Below, one piece after another: positions 47,886-59,945 of a DNA stretch of 64,000 nucleotides. Positions within the stretch are counted from its first letter, which is position 1. Every line of letters begins with the position of its first letter. The translations under genes and the position numbers were made by a program. The stretch lies in contig OW240915.1 in assembly GCA_933207985.1 (NCBI GenBank), forward strand, positions 110,473,243-110,537,242. The letters are read 5' to 3'. Under the pieces are notes generated by a model. The model saw nothing but the letters and a program-made list of their open reading frames with translations. It did no database searches and was not told where the DNA came from. This DNA is from Pelobates cultripes. Its lineage: Eukaryota > Chordata > Amphibia > Anura > Pelobatidae.

Positions 47886-48093
47886 TACGTGTCTGTTAGT
47901 CCACCCATTGTACAGTGCTACGGAATTTGCTGGCGCTATATAAATAATAAAATAATAATAATAACAACAACACACTCATAGGATTCAAAATAAACAAGAT
48001 AACGCAATTTGTTTTTTACAGCTGTGAAACAGCACACATTCACCATTTCATTCCCATTACCAAATTTTTCTTAATATGTCAAGATAGTTGGAC

Positions 48094-48873
48094 TGTGTGG
48101 CAGGACACCGCCACTAAGTGCCATGCCCACTGAGTATTCAAATGTTTGGTTTTGTATTTTGTGTCCCCAATGTGTATTGTTATGATTTTCCCTTGTTAAA
48201 TATGTGTATATGTGTTTCCCCTTGTATTTTATGTTTCAACCAAGCGGGGACGATACTCCATTTAAAACGTCTGGTTAGAATGTTCACACCTCGCTAACGA
48301 GGTGTGAAAACCGCAGACCGCAAGGAAACAAGCGGCCTGTGCTTCCACTGGGTGGCCGCCGGTTCGTATAGCGGAACGCCACCAGGGGGCAGCATTTGTA
48401 CCCCAAACCGGCCTGCGAACCCTGTCTTCGGTCCCCATGTCTTCGCTGTCTTCACTCCCCATGTCTTCGCTGTCTTCACTCCCCAACAGAGCTACAGTCA
48501 GTGTTTCCACACCCCCCCCCCCCTCCGGCGATACCTGCATGGGGGTATCCACCAAAGAGAGAGGGACGCATGCCTGCAGGAAACCTCTGGAGCTGTGAGT
48601 CGGTCTCACGGCCGCAGGGTCCCGCTGGCCGCATGGACGTCCATGACAACCAATAGGAGAGGGAGCGCCATTCTCTTGGTTGGTCGGCACGAGTAACCGC
48701 TGATTGGTCGCTGCTGTGAACCTTAGAAATAAGTTTCACCACTTGACACTGTAAGAGTTCTTCTTATGCGGGGTTTTTCGTACGGGAAATAAAATATTGT
48801 AACTTTATTACGCTATGTTAGTATCCTCTTTATTGAAGGTTGGACACATATGAAGACAAAGTTTATTGTTACA
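48094..48873 (+). mobile_element. Probable solo LTR
   Basis: Begins TGTGTGGCAGGACACC. A CpG-rich middle contains a tandem CCCCATGTCTTCGCTGTCTT repeat (48433-48485), then a TGACAACCAATAGGAGA CCAAT-box-like site and AATAAA at 48788-48793, ending near GTTTATTGTTACA. Start with TG, end with CA and the poly(A) site about 80 bases before the end fit an LTR. The boundaries are uncertain: GTTGGAC occurs at both 48087-48093 and 48839-48845, which could instead mark a shorter element. Open frames on both strands across 48262-48742 are GC-driven artefacts. Confidence 0.55.
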
Positions 48874-48874
48874 A

Positions 48875-50118
48875 CTATCAAAAACCATCACGGACACCTG
48901 AAAACTCCCACATTAAGACTGAAATTAGAACTCTTCTGTTTGATATATTTCTACAGTTGATCCCTATATGTAAGATAGGGGTATATTAACTAAGCGCTGA
49001 TACACAGAGTTATCCTTCAAGCTAGTTTTGAATGATCTACTTTTTTGAAGGATGTTTTTTTGGATTCTGTTATATCCATATATTAGAGGTCCTGGCCTAC
49101 TGTACTGTTTTGGGGCTTTGTGTTTTATCTTGAGTTCCAACCATAGTGACTGCTCTGTACCAATAGAAGGGAAAAGGTGGAATATTTAAGACACCAACTG
49201 CTATTGTCACTTGAGCCAAGTTACGTGGCTTCGAACTTTATGATTGAAAAACTTTTTTTGACACATTATATAAAACAGCATACCCTCTGTGATATTTGTT
49301 GTCTTTTTAAGCATGATGTATTACAATAATCTGAACTAAAAGGAAAATCCAGACTACACATATTGCTCTATGTTTTTTCCTGTTTTTGTTTTTCCAGTCT
49401 TTCATATTTTTTGTATTATATTACAGACAATATATCCACATTACCATTTTAAAGGTAAATTCAAAAATATTTGCTTTTCTGGCCATATATGCAAAAAAAA
49501 AAAAAACATATTTTCCTTCTCAACACTACTATGGCATTCTTCATCACAGTATGGTTCACCATCATATCAGACAGCAAAAAAAAAAAATGTTTCCCATTCA
49601 AAAACCAGTATTACATACCATCACTCATATAAGTATATACCTCCCAACTTTTTTTTTCCATAATTAATCCAGGACATTAGAGACCTGTGTTAAACAACTG
49701 ATACCTCAGTCATATTACGCTGATTAAGTGATCCACAGGGTGGAAATAATTACCAAAAACATGCTTTACGGCATTCAAATTACCAGTCAGCCACATGGTA
49801 CTTGAAACACATTGCATATATTCTTGCACTAATCGTGAAACACTTGGATTGTATGTAATTATGGAAGTTACAAGAATTCCTAATGGCTGGCTGAGCACTG
49901 TTGGAAATGTAGTTCAAAAACAACTACAGTCCCAAGTTTAGATATTAATGTAATAAAGGTCGTAATTGGGTGCGTGAAATATGCTTTGTCCTATATGTTT
50001 TTAAAAGCGTTCTCCATCTGAGTGGAGATAATATCTGTTGGGTGTGAAAACAATCAATACAGCATTTTTGTTCTCTTAATATAAAAATCTTACTGAACGC
50101 AAAGAAAAAGGAGCTTAC
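48875..50118. other. Intron upstream of nothing coding (gene-strand 5' part of the 27.7-kb intron)
   Basis: AT-rich with A-runs at 49493 and 49577. No element recognised. The open frames at 49370-49667 are lysine/isoleucine-rich low-complexity. Confidence 0.45.
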
Positions 50119-50203
50119 CACCAATCTTTTACCAGAAGTAATTTTTTGTTGCTCAGTCTCTTTTCGGGTATCAGCATCTGTTGCAACAGCCAGCACCTGG
50201 TAT
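50119..50203 (-). CDS. BBS9: BBS9 (PTHB1) coding exon, second in window
   Basis: An 85-bp exon: one base (A) completing the lysine codon of the previous exon, then YQVLAVATDADTRKETEQQK and ITSGKRLV. It matches BBS9 at about human residues 206-234. The acceptor is TTTTCTGTAACAG|A and the donor TTGGTG|GTAAGC, leaving phase 0. The next exon starts GCG GAC TGG, giving RLV-ADW across the junction. This short charged segment links two propeller strands. The very large intron that follows on the gene strand holds most of the window's insertions. Too short to be noticed without its neighbours; identity is secure because both junctions are in phase. Confidence 0.96.
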
Positions 50204-50829
50204 CTGTTACAGAAAATAAAGATTTAAAGTACCAAGATATGTTTTATGACCTATATAGAAAACTACTTTATGGAAATGGCTTCCAAATAAGAAGACAAAC
50301 AACCAGGCACATAGTACATTTTCAGTGAAAGGATAAATCCACCATCAATAAACTCAGGATGTCCCATTGTAAATGATGGTAAAAAAAAAAAAAAAGCAAA
50401 GCACAGCATGCAATACGATTTTTAGAGTGATACATTTTTCTTTGCTTTCCGAATGTACACTGATTCTGACAAGTAGAGGAACCATAAACATATACAATGT
50501 GATATAATTCAACTACTGCAACACCTCACATTTACATGCATACCCATAAACTTACACATAACTCCTAACATAAAGAGCTATTAAATTGCAACTGGAGGGA
50601 GGCAGTTGGATAGATGTCCTGTATCTAGACTCTTCCCACTAGTTGGGTCATGGGATTATGAATTAACTAAACTGTGCTTGTGCCCCCTTGTTGCACTACA
50701 CTCTGTACAAGAATGTAAACAGATAATTAAGAAGTTGGATTTCCTTGTTATGATGAGCTCTGGTGATGGCTTTGGTTTCTGCACTCATATCTTCTTGGAT
50801 GGATAGGTCATGGTACTTGGAGTACTCCT
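50204..50829. other. Intron, nothing recognised; T2-like right end near 50800
   Basis: GGTCATGGTACTTGGAGTACTCCTTTAA at 50807-50833 looks like a T2-like right end and shares its TTAA with the next element. Nothing else seen. Confidence 0.4.
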
Positions 50830-52205
50830 TTAACACCTTAGTGACCAGACAGTTTTTAAATTTTCTTACCGGTAAGGACCAGGGCTCTTTTTACATTTCT
50901 GCGGTGTTTGTGTTTAGCTGTAATTTTCCTCTTACTCATTTACTTTACCAACACATATGATATACCGTTTTTCTCACCATTAAAGGGTCTTTCTAAAGAT
51001 ACCATTATTTTCATCATATAATTTAATTATAAAAAAAAATATGATGAAAAAAAAGTAGAATACACACTTTTTCTAACTTTGACCCCCAAAATCTGTTATG
51101 CATCTACAACTGCCAAAAAATAGCTGTGCTAAATAGTTTCTAAATTTTGTCCTGAGTTTAGAAATACCAAATGTTAACAAGTTTTTAGCTTTTTTTTGAA
51201 AAGTTATAGGGCAATAAGTACAAGTAGCATTTTGCTATTTCCAAACCATTTTATTTACAAAATTAACAAAAGTTACATTGTAACACTGATATCTGTCAGG
51301 AATCCCTGAATAACCATTCACATGTACATATTTTTTTAAAAGAAGACAACGTAAGGTATTAAACTTATTTATGTATTTTGACTCTTTTCATGCAACCATT
51401 GTACCACCAATCTATGCCATATTTAAAAAAAAATAATAATTGGTGATTTTTTTGACATACTTAGCAATTTAAGAGTACCTCTACTGAGAACTTTAAGGGT
51501 TACTGACAAACAATACCCAATATGTGTTCAGCAACATCTCCAGAGTACAGTGATACCACCCATGTACAGGTGTGTCGGGTTCTCTAGGGGCTAAAAGACC
51601 TTATTTGGAGGGTGCGCATTCCAGTTTTCCCAATTAGGAGTTTTCATAGCTGGTCTTCATGCACCCATGTCCTATTTGGGATGTTTTTTAAGCTGGCCAA
51701 TGTAATTTACCCTCATCAAACCATATATTTATGAAAAGTAGACACCCTAGGGTATTTTAAATGGTGGTATTTTAGCACTTTCCATGCACTAATTCTACCA
51801 TCAGTCGTTTTCGGGTAGTCATTTTTTTGTGTTATTTTTCTCTCACATTGTACTTTAGGCATGTATTCCTGACAAAGAACACCCCAATATGTGTTCAGCA
51901 ACGAGTACAACAGTGCCCTCAACCTCAGGTTTTATGGGTTTTTGCAAACATACAGGGGTCAAATGTAGGGCTTTCCCCTTTTCCATGTTTGCACATTGAA
52001 ATTTGTCAGATTGGTTTGCTGGGCCTATGTTGCCTTTGAGACCGTATGAGCTCCCAGGCAGACCCCAGGATCCAATGGCTGGCGGGCGATCGCCAGCTTC
52101 AGGAAAGTGGCGATTTACTTAATTACATACCAGGTACGTCCGCGGTCATTAACAACCGTTTTTTGGCAGACATACCTGGTACGTCATTGGTCGGGAAGGG
52201 GTTAA
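50830..52205. mobile_element. 1.38-kb TTAA element (copy 2)
   Basis: Left end TTAACACCTTAGTGACCAGAC, right end GTCATTGGTCGGGAAGGGGTTAA, imperfect inverse ends of the TTAACNCCTT...GACC form. Length 1,376 bp against 1,384 for the element at 30367-31750. The two share the block AGATTGGTTTGC...TTGCCTTTGAGACC but differ elsewhere. A GGCGATCGCC word near 52085 parallels the GCGATCGC words of copy 1. No transposase motif in any frame. Probably a non-autonomous Kolobok- or piggyBac-like family; superfamily inferred from the TTAA only. Confidence 0.7.
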
Positions 52206-52394
52206 AGAAGCTTTGTAACCTATGAAAATGTTTGCATTTTTTTGAAGGCCATATAGAGTTGTTAAACGTTGTTGGTTTTTTTGTTAAAGAGACACGCAAG
52301 TGGCCAGATACCGAATTTAAAATTGAATGACATAATTTAGAAGACAAACCCCTAATGAAAACTTGTGTACATTTAATAATGAATTATATTCATC

Positions 52395-52668
52395 TAAAAC
52401 AGCTTGCAAAAGCTAGAGATCTATTGTCTGCAGTTCATTGAGACGCCTTTGCAAGACTGGTGCTGTGGGCAATTGTTGCCTCTTGAGTTTACCTCCACTT
52501 GCAAGGTTATTAGGAAGTAAAAGGGCCGGTTGTCTGATTGACAGACGGAAGAGTGTCAAAAGGTTAATTTGGAATTTCAACTGAAATCTGCACTTTTTGT
52601 AAAATTTAAAAGGAAAACATATTCTTCTTACATAAAACACTTCCGCAAGCAGGGAGTGTTCTTTTAAT
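52395..52668. mobile_element. T2-like MITE, old copy
   Basis: Sequence from AAAACAGCTTGCAAAAGCT to GGGAGTGTTCTTTTAA follows the element at 26631-26951 block by block (TTGCCTCTTGAGTTTA, GGTTAATTT, CTGCACTTTTTGTAAAA) with heavy divergence. The left terminus is degraded. Confidence 0.6.
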
Positions 52669-52669
52669 T

Positions 52670-54360
52670 GTTTGGAGAAAAAAATCCTATTTCATTTTTT
52701 TTTTTCTTTTCTTTTCATTCCAGTGTGTTCTGTGCAAGTGTTTGAGCTGTGTACAGCGAGGAATTTTTATTTATTTTTAAGATCAAATATATAAGCGTTA
52801 CAGCAGTAAAGCCAACAAACTACCCCTGCAACCAATGCAAATCCACCTGTATTGCCTTCAAGACGGCTGACTTGCAAGGAGCTTTCTTGAGGAGGGGGCG
52901 AGTGAAAGGTCATTTCACTTGTGTCGGTTTGTAAAGATAAGTATTACTGAAGAAAGAAGCAGAGCAGGAAAGTACTAAGGCAGGCAGCAGCAGGTACACT
53001 GGTGGTGTATCTGATTTTGTACAGTGCTCACCACCTACCACCAGGGTGAATGACTCCATTACTTCAACCACCTCAAAGCAAGGGGAATGGTGAAGGATGT
53101 GCCACTAGTCAAAAGAGACAGGTTGAACAGGAACAATTCCATCCTTCTGGTGGGAAGAAAAAAATGTAGAAAAAAAAAAAATTCCTCTTCTTCTGCCAGT
53201 GTCACTTACACTCACTTTGATTCACTGATTTAAAATTCAGTGTGCTTCTTTGCAAGTGCTTGTGCTTTGGAAATTGCAAGTTTCTTACCTCAGTAATACC
53301 CACAGTGTGTTTCTGCAGTTTACTGCACAAGTGAATACGTCCTATGCTGAGTGTGGCAGATCTTTTTGTTTTATTCTAAAAGAAAATATGTCTCCCACAT
53401 ATCCAGTCTGTAGTGTAAATGACCGTCTTTCACTGTCAAAAGAAAACAGTGCTCTGCAATCAGATCATCCTGACTCCACCTACAGAGCTAGCAGGCATCA
53501 CAAGAGACAGCTAGACAAGGTGAAACCACTACAATGAAAGGCATTGGAAAAAAAGGGGTGAAATGCAGCATGACTAATTTCATTTTAAAATATGGGATGT
53601 TTAAAAAAAAAAAAAATGACCCACTCACCTGTTGCGCCCTTACATTTTTTAAGAAAACGAAAAAACAATTAAATGGCCCTTGATGCTATTTGGACACATT
53701 TTGGATGTGTGGGAAAGCTTTGTTTTTGTCATGGAAGAGGTGAGTGGGTGGTCAAGTGCCCTTTGAGTTTTTTAGTGTTTTGGATAATTAGGGCTTAATA
53801 TTACTACTCATTCTAAAAAGTAGTTCGCTCACTTTCTATTTTATTTTTAATCCAGAGATATAATAATATAATTTTGTTGACCCACAATTATTGGGTCGAC
53901 AATAATTAATACTATTGCAAAAATTGAGTAGGGATAAGGCCAGACAAAATTGTAACCCGTTTTGTAAGTTAGCACAGTTATTTAGTCCATAGTCCCCATT
54001 TTTTTTATCCTGTTCTGCTTCCCTGCTTATTTTTCATTATCAAAATTCAGACAAAAACAGCAACATGAAGTAATTCTGCCAACTTTCATCCTCACCCCCC
54101 TTTTTGCACCATACACATGTCTAGTATCAACGGTTTGATTTCATGCAATGAATTCTAATCAGAAAAGGTAAATAAATATATGTTGATTTAAAGTATGAAT
54201 AAATAAAATGTATTAAAATCCAATGCTTTTTGAATTATTAAAGCATGTTTACATTATTAAATAAATGACAGCTGACTAATCAATGATAATCTGTATGACT
54301 GAAAACTGTAAGCATATTTTTTTGACATGTTCTGCTTAATCATCATTAACCAATACTTAC
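52670..54360. other. Intron, nothing recognised
   Basis: Several non-AT-rich stretches at 52820-53540 could be a decayed element. A 12-bp inverted pair GACCCACTCACCT / AGGTGAGTGGGT spans about 53620-53755. No exon. Confidence 0.4.
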
Positions 54361-54535
54361 TTGTAGCTTTCAACCTGCCGACAAGATGAGACTGTAACAA
54401 AGGAATCTGTTCTGGGGCTGTAACTCAACGGGCCAGGTAAAAGAAAGCCTGGCAAGTAACGTCCAAATGCATAGCTCTCCTGCTCGAAAAACATCAGCAT
54501 CCCATCCATTGACTGGATACAAATCAAATCCCGAC
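54361..54535 (-). CDS. BBS9: BBS9 (PTHB1) coding exon, first in window
   Basis: A 175-bp exon: two bases completing a glycine codon, then RDLICIQSMDGMLMFFEQES, YAFGRYLPGFLLPGPLSYSP, RTDSFVTVSSCRQVESY and AA of a lysine codon. This is one of the best conserved stretches of BBS9, about human residues 148-206, in the N-terminal beta-propeller. The acceptor is TTTTTTCTTCTAAAG|GT and the donor CTACAA|GTAAGT. It joins in phase with the exon at 50119-50203 across a 4,157-bp intron. The upstream exon, which should end with one G, was not found between 54536 and 64000, so at least 9.4 kb of intron precedes it here. Confidence 0.97.
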
Positions 54536-54787
54536 CTTTAGAAGAAAAAAATACAGTTACATTAAAGAGAACAACACCAATGTACAGGTTGCATACTTTC
54601 AATTATATATGCGGTATTGAGGTTGTACCTCTAACAATTTGAGATTACAATTCATTTGTAAAAGAACATTCAGAAATTCAAATATGATAAATTCAATCTC
54701 CTCTATAGGATTAAACAAAAGTCTGTCCCAGAGCCTCAACTCTAAAATACTTTGTCCCCCAAAATGTTTCCACATTGCCATGCTGAA

Positions 54788-54885
54788 TATTATTATTAGC
54801 ATTGTTTCAATTAGCAGCAACATATTCCACAGGGGGAATAGTTAGAGGTAAAGAAGGCCCTGCTCAAACAAGCTTACAATCTATG
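54788..54885 (-). mobile_element. L2 LINE 3' tail fragment
   Basis: Minus sense reads GTAAGCTTGTTTGAGCAGGGC, then TGTGGAATATGTTGCTGC and TAATAATAATA, the L2 3' end seen at 37.6 and 46.3 kb. Confidence 0.75.
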
Positions 54886-54899
54886 AGGATTTTTGAGGT

Positions 54900-56445
54900 A
54901 AGCAAATATGTATACCATTACAAATCTTACCACATGGCATTTTGTAAGATCTGTGCAAACTATGTCAGGAGGCAGACACAGATACTGTATATTAGTATAT
55001 TTAAGAATTATACATAAACTAATATTTCCAGTTTTTTTTAAATACCAATTGTTGTAAAGTCCTTTTTGACAATAGTTATGATTATCAACAATATACAATA
55101 ATCAAGAATAAATAGTAAACAAGTATATGATCAAACATTATATGTAAAATAATCTCTAAAAAATAAAAAATTAAAACAAAATTAAAAAAAACTTTAAAAT
55201 TCTCAAGTAAACTCTTACTGGGGTCAGTTTAATAATGGGTCAAAAGTTAACAGCGAGGTACCAATGATAATCATATGCTTCCATTAAATAAATGTGATAA
55301 TTTAATCTATTACTAAAAAAAGTGTGTCATTCTCTGTGAAGCACTGACCTGGTGCTCCAGTGTTCCTCTGCAATGCATACATTTTTTTTTCCATACATAT
55401 TATGATCACAATCTCAAATGAGTGCTTGTTTTAATAATACCACCATAAAAGTAGAATTATGAATGCCTTTTTCATGATTCATTTAATAAGGTAATTCCAT
55501 TGGTTACACAGACGAGGAAAGCTCGTCAATGTTTTTCATATAGTGAAATTCATCTTGTACTTAGTATGGTACTTTAAGTAATTGTTTTTTGTTTGTTTTT
55601 TAACTAGATTAGATTCAGAATCTAGACTTACAAAGGTTATCTTTCAGATATATTTTCAAAATTCTATTTAGGCTTTTTCAACCACACCCCTTAATATGTA
55701 CTGTAAGGAGCAAATCACTCGCAATTTATAGTTTGCTATAAATACAAATAATACTCTACGAGTATATATAATATACAACGTATCCAAATATCTTCAGATG
55801 GACACCTTGAGAATTCATATTAAACAAATAAAATGTTCAGCAGCTTATGTCACCCATAACAGCTTGATATGAACTAGTAAATCAGGGTACGTTTAAAGCA
55901 ACTGTGTGTCTAGATCAATTACAGATCTCTAGCTGAAAGTGTATGCCCAATAAACAGACACATAAGGGCAGTTTTACGCACTGTTAATAAAGTGAGCTGT
56001 GTGAGGATTAAGAGTTTTGGCACAGAGTGACATAATTTGCTGTTGGACTCATAAATGAGAAGCTGAGTTAATAAAAACTTAATTATAAAGCTCTTTTGTA
56101 TATTACAATGACCCCATGTTTAACAAAACCATCAAGGGATCAAATTCAATTAGGAAATATATCTTAAACAACTGGATACGCACCAAGTCACCTTCAACAC
56201 TACAGCTCACTCACCAAATTACCTCTTTCATGTAGCACAGATATATTTACCTAGTGAAAGATGAGGTTCGGCTTTTAGAGTAAAGTTAAAAAATATGTTC
56301 ACATTCATAAAACATATTTTTACACTAGGTTCTCTGGCAGGGTTGTTTACAAATATTAGCATGTGATTTTGTATTTCATCCATAGCATTTAGAGGGCTTA
56401 AAATTTCTAGTCCTACACTACTAGCCAAAACTTGTTACTTGCCAC
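54900..56445. other. Intron, nothing recognised
   Basis: AT-rich without exon or repeat signal. Confidence 0.45.
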
Positions 56446-56879
56446 TGCCAGGTCAAAACTGGCCCCCTGGGGTACCGATAAATTTCCTGGTGGGCTGCTT
56501 TAGTCTTAGCTGCTCCTCTCCAAAGCTAAAGATATGGAAGGGGATAGGAGCACCAGCATTTGAGGTGACGGTTTTATAATATTGCAAGCGGTCTTGAGGA
56601 TAGGGCATCACCTGCAATCATTAATGAGAGCTTAGCTGTTGTGTCTGTGAATAAGCTGGTCGATATCTACCTGGCAACACTGGCTAGCTCCTTCACAGGT
56701 CCCTATAACAGGAAGACTTAATGAGGGAGCGGAGAATGAGACTGTAAGCTCCTCCCCACTCTTCGTAAGACTTCCTCCAGCATCACACCGCATGGAAGCT
56801 GTCAGTTCAAGAAGGGAAGAATATGAGGCAGCCCCCAGTTAAGTAAGTGAGGTGACCTAACCGCTTATTCTGCTGAGGG

Positions 56880-57815
56880 AGAGAGAGAATTGGAGCTTGA
56901 GGAGAGAGAAGATGGAGAGAGGGAGCTAGAGGGAGCTAGAGGGGAAAAAATAATAGGAAGCTGGATGGAGTAGATGGAGATGAAGCTAGAGGGTGAGATG
57001 GGGAAGATGGAGTTGGAGGAGAGGAAGATGGTGCTGAAGGGGAGGAAGATGGAGCTGGAGGAGAGAGGGAGATGGAGTTAGGATGGAGTGAGAGGAAACT
57101 GTATGGGAGAGAGAGTGTAGGCTGGAGGTACAAGAGTTGGAGCTGGAGGGAGACAGATAGTTAAAGGAGGAGATGGTTCTGGATGATAGATGAAGCTGGA
57201 GGTAGAGAGAGCAGGAGATAGAGCTGGTGAGGTAGAGAGAGCAGGAGATAGAGCTGGTGAAGAAGATGGAGCTGAAGGGAGTGATATGGCTGGAGTCAGA
57301 GATGGAGGTAGATAGGGGAGAGATGGAGCTGGAGAGGGAGATGAATCTGGAGGTGAGAGAGAGATGGAGCTGGAGGGGATAGAGGGATAGATGGAGCTGG
57401 TGGGGAGAGAAGGAGGAAGATGATGCTGTAGGGGAGAGAGGAAGATGATGCTGGAGGGGAGAGAGGAAGATGATGCAGGAGGGGAAAGAGGAAGATGATG
57501 CTGGAGGGGAAAGAGGAAGATGATGCTGGAGGGGAAAGAGGAAGATGATGCTGGAGGGGAAAGAGGAAGATGATGCTGGAGGGGAAGAGGAAGATGATGC
57601 TGGAGGGGAGAGAGGAAGATGATGCTGGAGGGGAGAGAGAAGGACATGGAGCCAGAGGGGAGATAAGGAGGAAGATGGAGCTGGAGGGGCAGAGGGAGGG
57701 AGCTGCAGGGGAGATAGGGATCTGGTGGTAGCAGAGGAAGCTTTATGGGGTAGAGGTAGATGAAGTTTGATGAGGCAGAGGGAGGAAGATGGAGCAGGAG
57801 GCGGCAGAGGGAGAG
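56880..57815 (+). repeat. GA-rich minisatellite with a 25-bp core
   Basis: Purine-rich plus strand of GAGATGGAGCTGGAGG-like units. In 57418-57640 a 25-bp unit, GAAGATGATGCTGGAGGGGA plus AAGAG, repeats about nine times, varying by a base. The minus-strand frames of 319 and 189 codons are Ser/Pro/Leu repeats in different frames. Because the unit is not a multiple of three and contains no minus-strand stop in any frame, it stays open in all three. So this is not evidence of a protein. Confidence 0.93.
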
Positions 57816-57819
57816 AATA

Positions 57820-59945
57820 TATTAAAGGGTTAGTATCATTTTTTTTTCCTTGCTGCTTTTTATTCCCAGTGCGGCCCTTGCCACTGCAATATATAATATA
57901 TATTTTTCCATGATGGTCAGCCAGTGTAAAAAATTGGATAAGCATTGTGAGAAGTGGCTAGAATATCAATAGTTATCCGTCTATTGCTTGTGGGAACGTG
58001 AATGCAATCCACCAATAAACAGGTTCCCACTGAATTTATCAACATTATTACAGTTCTGTAGGAATAGTTCACTATATTAACCCCACAAACATGCAGATAT
58101 TTCACAACAAATGGATGGTTAGGAGAAAATGCTACATATAGACACTTGACAACAATCCAAATATGGTTGGGTATTTGTGTATTTTATTTTCTCTGGTGTC
58201 CCACTTTTGAGGACATCAGCAACAATCAAATCCCTAAAATGTTGGTGTTAGCACTTTATTAAACCCCTTCATATTGTGTGTAATTTTGCCAAGGTATTTT
58301 AAGTGACCGTGTCAGAATTCACAGTAATTACCATGTCTTTAGAAATATTACTTCCTTTTTGCACAACAGAAGGCTAGCTTAATATTGGATATATAACGTA
58401 TAAATAAAATAAAGCTAACAGTAGGCATAAAGAAACACCACAATGCAAAAAAAAGCCCACAAAGATTTTAAGGAAATTAATAGAACTACCACCTGAATCT
58501 TTTTACTTAAAATACATTCACTTTTACCATAAGGTGACAAATGTAAAATGTAGGTTTTTCCAAAACCCTTAAAAAAATAAAAAGGGGAAAAAAAAGAATG
58601 CAATTAAACACAAAGGCGACCGTGCCTGTCTAGTGCTCTTCAAAAGAAGAAGAAGAAAAAAGACCTTTCATGGAAACCCTGCGGCAGAGCACGGTTGCCA
58701 GGTTCCAAATTTGTGGTTCAGAATGGTCACTTGGATACAGGGACAACACTCAGTGGAAAGTATTGAATAAAGTTTTCCATGAATGTGTCACAAAATTACC
58801 AAGACTCAATCTGATATTTGTTAGAATAAAGTAGTATCTAAATAAACTGACCAATCTCTTAATAGAAAACTGAAAAATTAAAGCGTAGAATTTTAAAAAT
58901 GGACCATAAAAAAAAAAAACTTATCAGGACTTGTGGCATCCTGCCAGACACCACAGCCTAATACAGCAATGACTTCTCTGCTTTTCAGCAAGTACTGGGC
59001 ATTGTATAAAATATTCAATTCTCATGGTACCGACCACCTCAGCCTTTGGCAACATGAATCACCAACCATAAAAGCCAGACCATGAGTAATTGATGTAAAC
59101 CCTATTTAAAACTGGCAGATTGACAGGGTCCTCCACCCTAACCACTCCATTAAGCAAACTAAATATTTAAATAAATAGTTCAGACATCAGATAGAATAAT
59201 CAAGTTAACTAGAACATGTAACTTACTGAAAACCATAAGGCTGGCAAAATAAATGGCATGGTGCCTAGGAAAAAGAACTGGAGACAAGACTGATTTGAAG
59301 GTTTCATTTAAGTCTTTTCTGTTCTATTTTACCTGATTTTATATTCACTGACAGGCAGGTATTTCAAACAGGTTGTATCAATTACATATATGAAAAGATG
59401 GTAGAAGTACTCCAGAAAAACCACAGGTCTGCCACTGGGAGAATCTAATTTGCAATAAAAAATGTACAGGCAAATACATATAAAGTATAAAAACAAACCT
59501 ACAGTTGCAACTGTTAATGCAGTTACCTGTCACCATAGAAGGTGCTTCCACATATTTCTGGTGCACATTTAGATATGATTAATGTGTTTGTTACATGATA
59601 CAAGAATGCAATATGAAAACTTGACACACACAATGATTGGTTTATTACAACTACTTAAAGAAAATCTCCTGTGACACACTGTGGCTAAATCTAGTCATGA
59701 GACAGTATTACTAGAAATACATACCATTACCATATGATTTAAGCCTCTTGTCATACCATAAGACATCAGTTTATTTGTAGGCATTAATGCACTAAAATGC
59801 CAGTTTATATACAATTACCATTTATAATTCTTTATAGTAAATACATTTCTAAAAATAAAAAATACTTTTTTAATGCAAAGTAGTAGTCATCCACATTCTT
59901 CTCTAGTGAACACACACATTTTAATAAGTTATAGCAAGGCAGACT
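57820..59945. other. Intron, nothing recognised
   Basis: AT-rich, no exon seen on either strand. Confidence 0.45.

Larger units (their letters stand above)
43848..47969 (+). mobile_element. L2-clade LINE with 27-bp target duplication, internally deleted and twice interrupted
   Basis: A 27-bp duplication, ACACACTCATAGAATTC... at 43821-43847 and again at 47970-47996, has two mismatches and encloses the element. From the left: an endonuclease with NIQCALWNAYSIC, LLALTKTWLSPSDIDTQASL (the catalytic TET glutamate is now K) and FDGLQFSQ; an L1-tail insertion; then LVLGDFNIPINN and SLGLTQWSTSATHTAGNTLDL; a linker; and PILKKPTLNPNSPSNYCLIS at the start of RT. That jumps directly to [20 protein letters not shown], so the RT core is deleted. 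The 3' end GTACAGTGCTACGGAATTTGC + (AAT)n is split from the body by the DD38E transposon. Non-functional. Confidence 0.9.

Noticed and set aside
48262..48742. Overlapping open frames on both strands as an exon
   Set aside because: They lie in the CpG-rich part of an LTR-like repeat with a tandem 20-24 bp unit; codon content is GC-driven and no splice sites fit.
56986..57945. Long minus-strand open frames rich in Ser, Pro and Leu (319 and 189 codons) as a mucin-like gene
   Set aside because: They arise from a GA-rich minisatellite whose 25-bp unit is open in every minus frame; there are no splice sites, signal peptide or domain.
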